The notes under the pieces: model-generated
The model's input: only the letters and a program-made list of their open reading frames with translations
What the model was told of the DNA's origin: nothing
Databases searched by the model: none
In this document: in pieces, positions 63,564 through 64,000 of the stretch
Layout of the letters: every line of letters starts with the position of its first letter
Numbering within the stretch: the stretch's first letter is position 1
Assembly (NCBI RefSeq): GCF_013032505.1
Contig: NZ_WQCG01000003.1
Location: 496,001-560,000, forward strand
DNA length: 64,000 nucleotides
Direction of reading: 5' to 3'
From: Ruegeria atlantica
Lineage (GTDB): Bacteria; Pseudomonadota; Alphaproteobacteria; Rhodobacterales; Rhodobacteraceae
Program-made: the position numbers and the translations under genes

Positions 63564-64000
63564 TCAGCGCGCTTCGCCTAAAGCCCGAGTGCGATCCACA
63601 AGCGTGATCAACTTCTTCGGGTTCCGGGCAAATCGATTGGCCTCAGCTATAGCGCTGGCAGCGATCCGGTCCAACTCGGCTTCGGCTTCGGGCAAAGCGG
63701 CGCGAAAGGCCTCGGCCAGCGCGTCGTAATTGTCCGGGTTCGGATCGCGGAACATCGCGGCAACCGCGGGTTCGCGCACTGCAATTGCGGCAGGCAGGGT
63801 CAGGATGCCGTCACGAATATCCTCTTCACCACCTCCGCCCAAAGCTTCGGTCCCGCGCACGTCCGATACGTCATCGCAGGCGTGATACAGGGTACCCAGC
63901 AAGCCGCCGAAATGGCGCAGCCCCTCGCTGCGGTCTCCGAGACAAGCAGCAACCTCGAACATTGAACCGGTGTCTTCCTGCGCCAGCTTGCGCCAATCTT
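63564..64000 (-). CDS. polyprenyl diphosphate synthase (3' part)
   Basis: Partial: the gene runs past the right edge, so only its last 145 or so codons are seen. The second Asp-rich motif is CDDVSDV, inside FGGLLGTLYHACDDVSDV, with GGGEEDIRDGILTLPAAIA downstream. Upstream KLAQEDTGSMFEVAA matches the K-T-G-x-(L/M)-F block. Family makes geranylgeranyl or longer prenyl diphosphates. The stop lies 1 bp beyond the cyclase stop, so the genes converge. Chain length cannot be read from this part. Confidence 0.8.
   Translation of the reverse strand, partial: DWRKLAQEDTGSMFEVAACLGDRSEGLRHFGGLLGTLYHACDDVSDVRGTEALGGGGEEDIRDGILTLPAAIAVREPAVAAMFRDPNPDNYDALAEAFRAALPEAEAELDRIAASAIAEANRFARNPKKLITLVDRTRALGEAR

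Overview
This is a stretch of alphaproteobacterial chromosome, most probably from the marine Roseobacter group of the Rhodobacterales. Pointers: an F0 ATP synthase operon with separate b and b' subunits and no F1 genes beside it; a MipZ-type division ATPase; a Rhodobacter-type (3S)-malyl-CoA/beta-methylmalyl-CoA lyase; a TIGR02300 protein; a taurine-pyruvate-type aminotransferase; and many class I genes that overlap by ATGA/GTGA junctions. There are no rRNA genes, complete insertion sequences, phage genes or CRISPR arrays. The only RNA gene seen is tRNA-Ala(GGC).

Layout. 1-2.4 kb: FadR-type regulator, then a glycosyltransferase-methyltransferase pair. 2.6-5.3 kb: atpI-atpB-atpE-atpF'-atpF on the minus strand, with a promoter candidate and a terminator. 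5.3-6.6 kb: a lower-GC patch with an orphan Imm11-like immunity protein and an ArsR regulator. 6.6-11.9 kb: stress protein, lipoprotein, EamA exporter/LysR pair, azoreductase, Asp/Glu racemase-like protein, tRNA(Pro)-editing protein. 12-21.3 kb: a translation block, ffh - three tandem GNAT acetyltransferases - chorismate mutase - rpsP - bluB - small membrane ORF - rimM - sulfotransferase-like gene - trmD - (lipoprotein gene with a frameshifted start, and GH25 lysozyme) - rplS - rpmE. 21.3-27.7 kb: GNAT, MFS and AEC transporters, mipZ, VanX-like dipeptidase, class III cyclase. 27.8-34.9 kb: a homogentisate catabolic island (MarR, hmgA, fahA, MBL-fold protein, flavin hydroxylase, DUF2783 protein, maiA, DOPA-dioxygenase-like protein). 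34.9-38.2 kb: acyl-CoA synthetase and Tpa-like aminotransferase. 38-42.7 kb: two envelope proteins, rpmI-rplT, sodium:alanine symporter, universal stress protein. 42.9-48.9 kb: pyk, N-formylglutamate hydrolase, two small DUF proteins, and a D-amino-acid cluster (dat, dgcA, dgcN). 49.1-57.8 kb: mcl1, a PA14 protein, Lrp/LysE pair, AraC regulator, accA, MltB-type transglycosylase, GntR regulator, YgjP-like metallopeptidase, TIGR02300 protein. 57.9-64 kb: tRNA-Ala, a gene-poor gap, a phytoene-desaturase-like flavoprotein, a 1093-residue SAM-cyclase-AAA-TPR protein, and a polyprenyl synthase that runs off the window.

How genes work together. The homogentisate island encodes ring cleavage, isomerisation and hydrolysis to fumarate and acetoacetate, plus a flavin hydroxylase with a small partner that may feed it; a MarR regulator sits divergently over an inverted repeat. 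dgcN-dgcA-dat look like a D-glutamate/D-amino-acid utilisation set, divergent from mcl1. The least explained regions are the flavoprotein/giant cyclase/polyprenyl synthase neighbourhood, the MBL-fold protein that lacks half of its metal motif, the lipoprotein whose reading frame is broken by a run of nine A, and the tight operator-like palindromes upstream of the stress-protein gene and between dgcN and mcl1.
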